From: an uncultured Oscillospiraceae bacterium
Lineage (GTDB): Bacteria; Bacillota; Clostridia; Oscillospirales; Acutalibacteraceae
DNA: 13,287 nt
Assembly (NCBI GenBank): GCA_900552285.1
Contig: URYV01000030.1
Location: 1-13,287 of the forward strand
Direction: 5' to 3'
The notes below the pieces were generated by a model. It ran no database searches. It was not told the DNA's origin and saw nothing but the letters and a program-made list of their open reading frames with translations. The position numbers and the translations under genes are program-made. Positions 13,150 to 13,287 of this stretch are shown piece after piece (the stretch's first letter is position 1; every line of letters starts with the position of its first letter).

Positions 13150-13287
13150 ATGCAGTTTAAGGACATGAGCAAGGAAGAGCTTTGCTCGCTTAAAAACGAT
13201 TTGCAAAAACAGTATGACGAATTCAAAAGCAGCACTGCTTCGTTCTTCCCTTTCCAGATGGTCTTATCTGGGTTGCAATCACATTTC
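13150..13287 (+). CDS. N-terminus of a probable class-I/II aminotransferase (cut by window edge)
   Basis: Only 46 codons are present. The opening MQFKDMSKEELCSLKNDL then QKQYDEFKS resembles the N-terminal helix of a group of PLP-dependent class-I aminotransferases of Clostridia (M-x-Y/F-K-x-M/L-SKEEL). ATG 13150 has AAGGA at 13135-13139, 10 nt upstream; ATG 13144 (MDMQF) is an alternative start. After about residue 28 the sequence no longer follows what I expect of that family (a KGLxLDMSRGKP-type segment). This may mark divergence, a frameshift or a junction near the window end. The family call is tentative. Confidence 0.45.
   Translation, partial: MQFKDMSKEELCSLKNDLQKQYDEFKSSTASFFPFQMVLSGLQSHF

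Noticed and set aside
11691..13235. A 514-codon open frame on the minus strand across asnS
   Set aside because: It is the mirror of a strongly conserved synthetase gene with biased codons. Its translation is low-complexity Gly/Ala/Val-rich without a family, and it has no promoter or ribosome binding site of its own.

Overview
The window looks like a chromosomal segment of an anaerobic Clostridia bacterium, probably an uncultured gut Oscillospirales-type Firmicute. I infer this from protein style (PreA, PucR, M20 carbamoylase and Fe-ADH of Clostridia type), Gram-positive ribosome binding sites and sigma-A promoters, a dockerin-type gene remnant, and stand-alone lipoate ligases. No search was run, so the taxonomy is an inference.

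Region 1 (1-7508, all + strand) is most of a reductive pyrimidine-degradation operon. In order it encodes the C-terminal 40% of dihydropyrimidinase, a dihydropyrimidine dehydrogenase of PreA type with an extra N-terminal Fe-S domain, a PucR-family regulator, a class-III aminotransferase, a 131-aa protein I do not recognise, an M20-family N-carbamoyl-beta-alanine amidohydrolase (beta-ureidopropionase) and an iron-dependent alcohol dehydrogenase. Together these would convert uracil to dihydrouracil, N-carbamoyl-beta-alanine, then beta-alanine. Transamination would give malonic semialdehyde, and reduction would give 3-hydroxypropionate (the extended PydD/PydE route), so both pyrimidine nitrogens are released. 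Genes are 12-20 bp apart or overlap, except before the dehydrogenase, where an imperfect hairpin intervenes.

Region 2 (7509-8500) is a patchwork with accessory character. It holds the 3' half of a tRNA-Leu(CAG), starting exactly at the anticodon loop, with a strong terminator abutting its CCA. Next come a minus-strand 71-aa putative winged-helix protein with a near-consensus sigma-A promoter, then an N-terminally truncated secreted dockerin-like protein. The tRNA half is what an integration event into a tRNA gene leaves at its distal end. If so, the pyrimidine operon to its left may lie on an integrated island.

Region 3 (8504-11528, minus strand) is a compact lipoate operon, in transcription order lplA2, a free-standing 81-aa lipoyl domain, lipA and lplA1. 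It has a sigma-A promoter upstream and a T8-tailed terminator downstream. The carrier domain, its lipoyl synthase and two ligases form one self-contained unit with no E2 or GcvH enzyme in view.

Region 4 (11640-13287, + strand) is asnS (asparaginyl-tRNA synthetase), divergent from the lipoate operon with its own promoter. It is followed by the first codons of what resembles a class-I aminotransferase, cut by the window edge.
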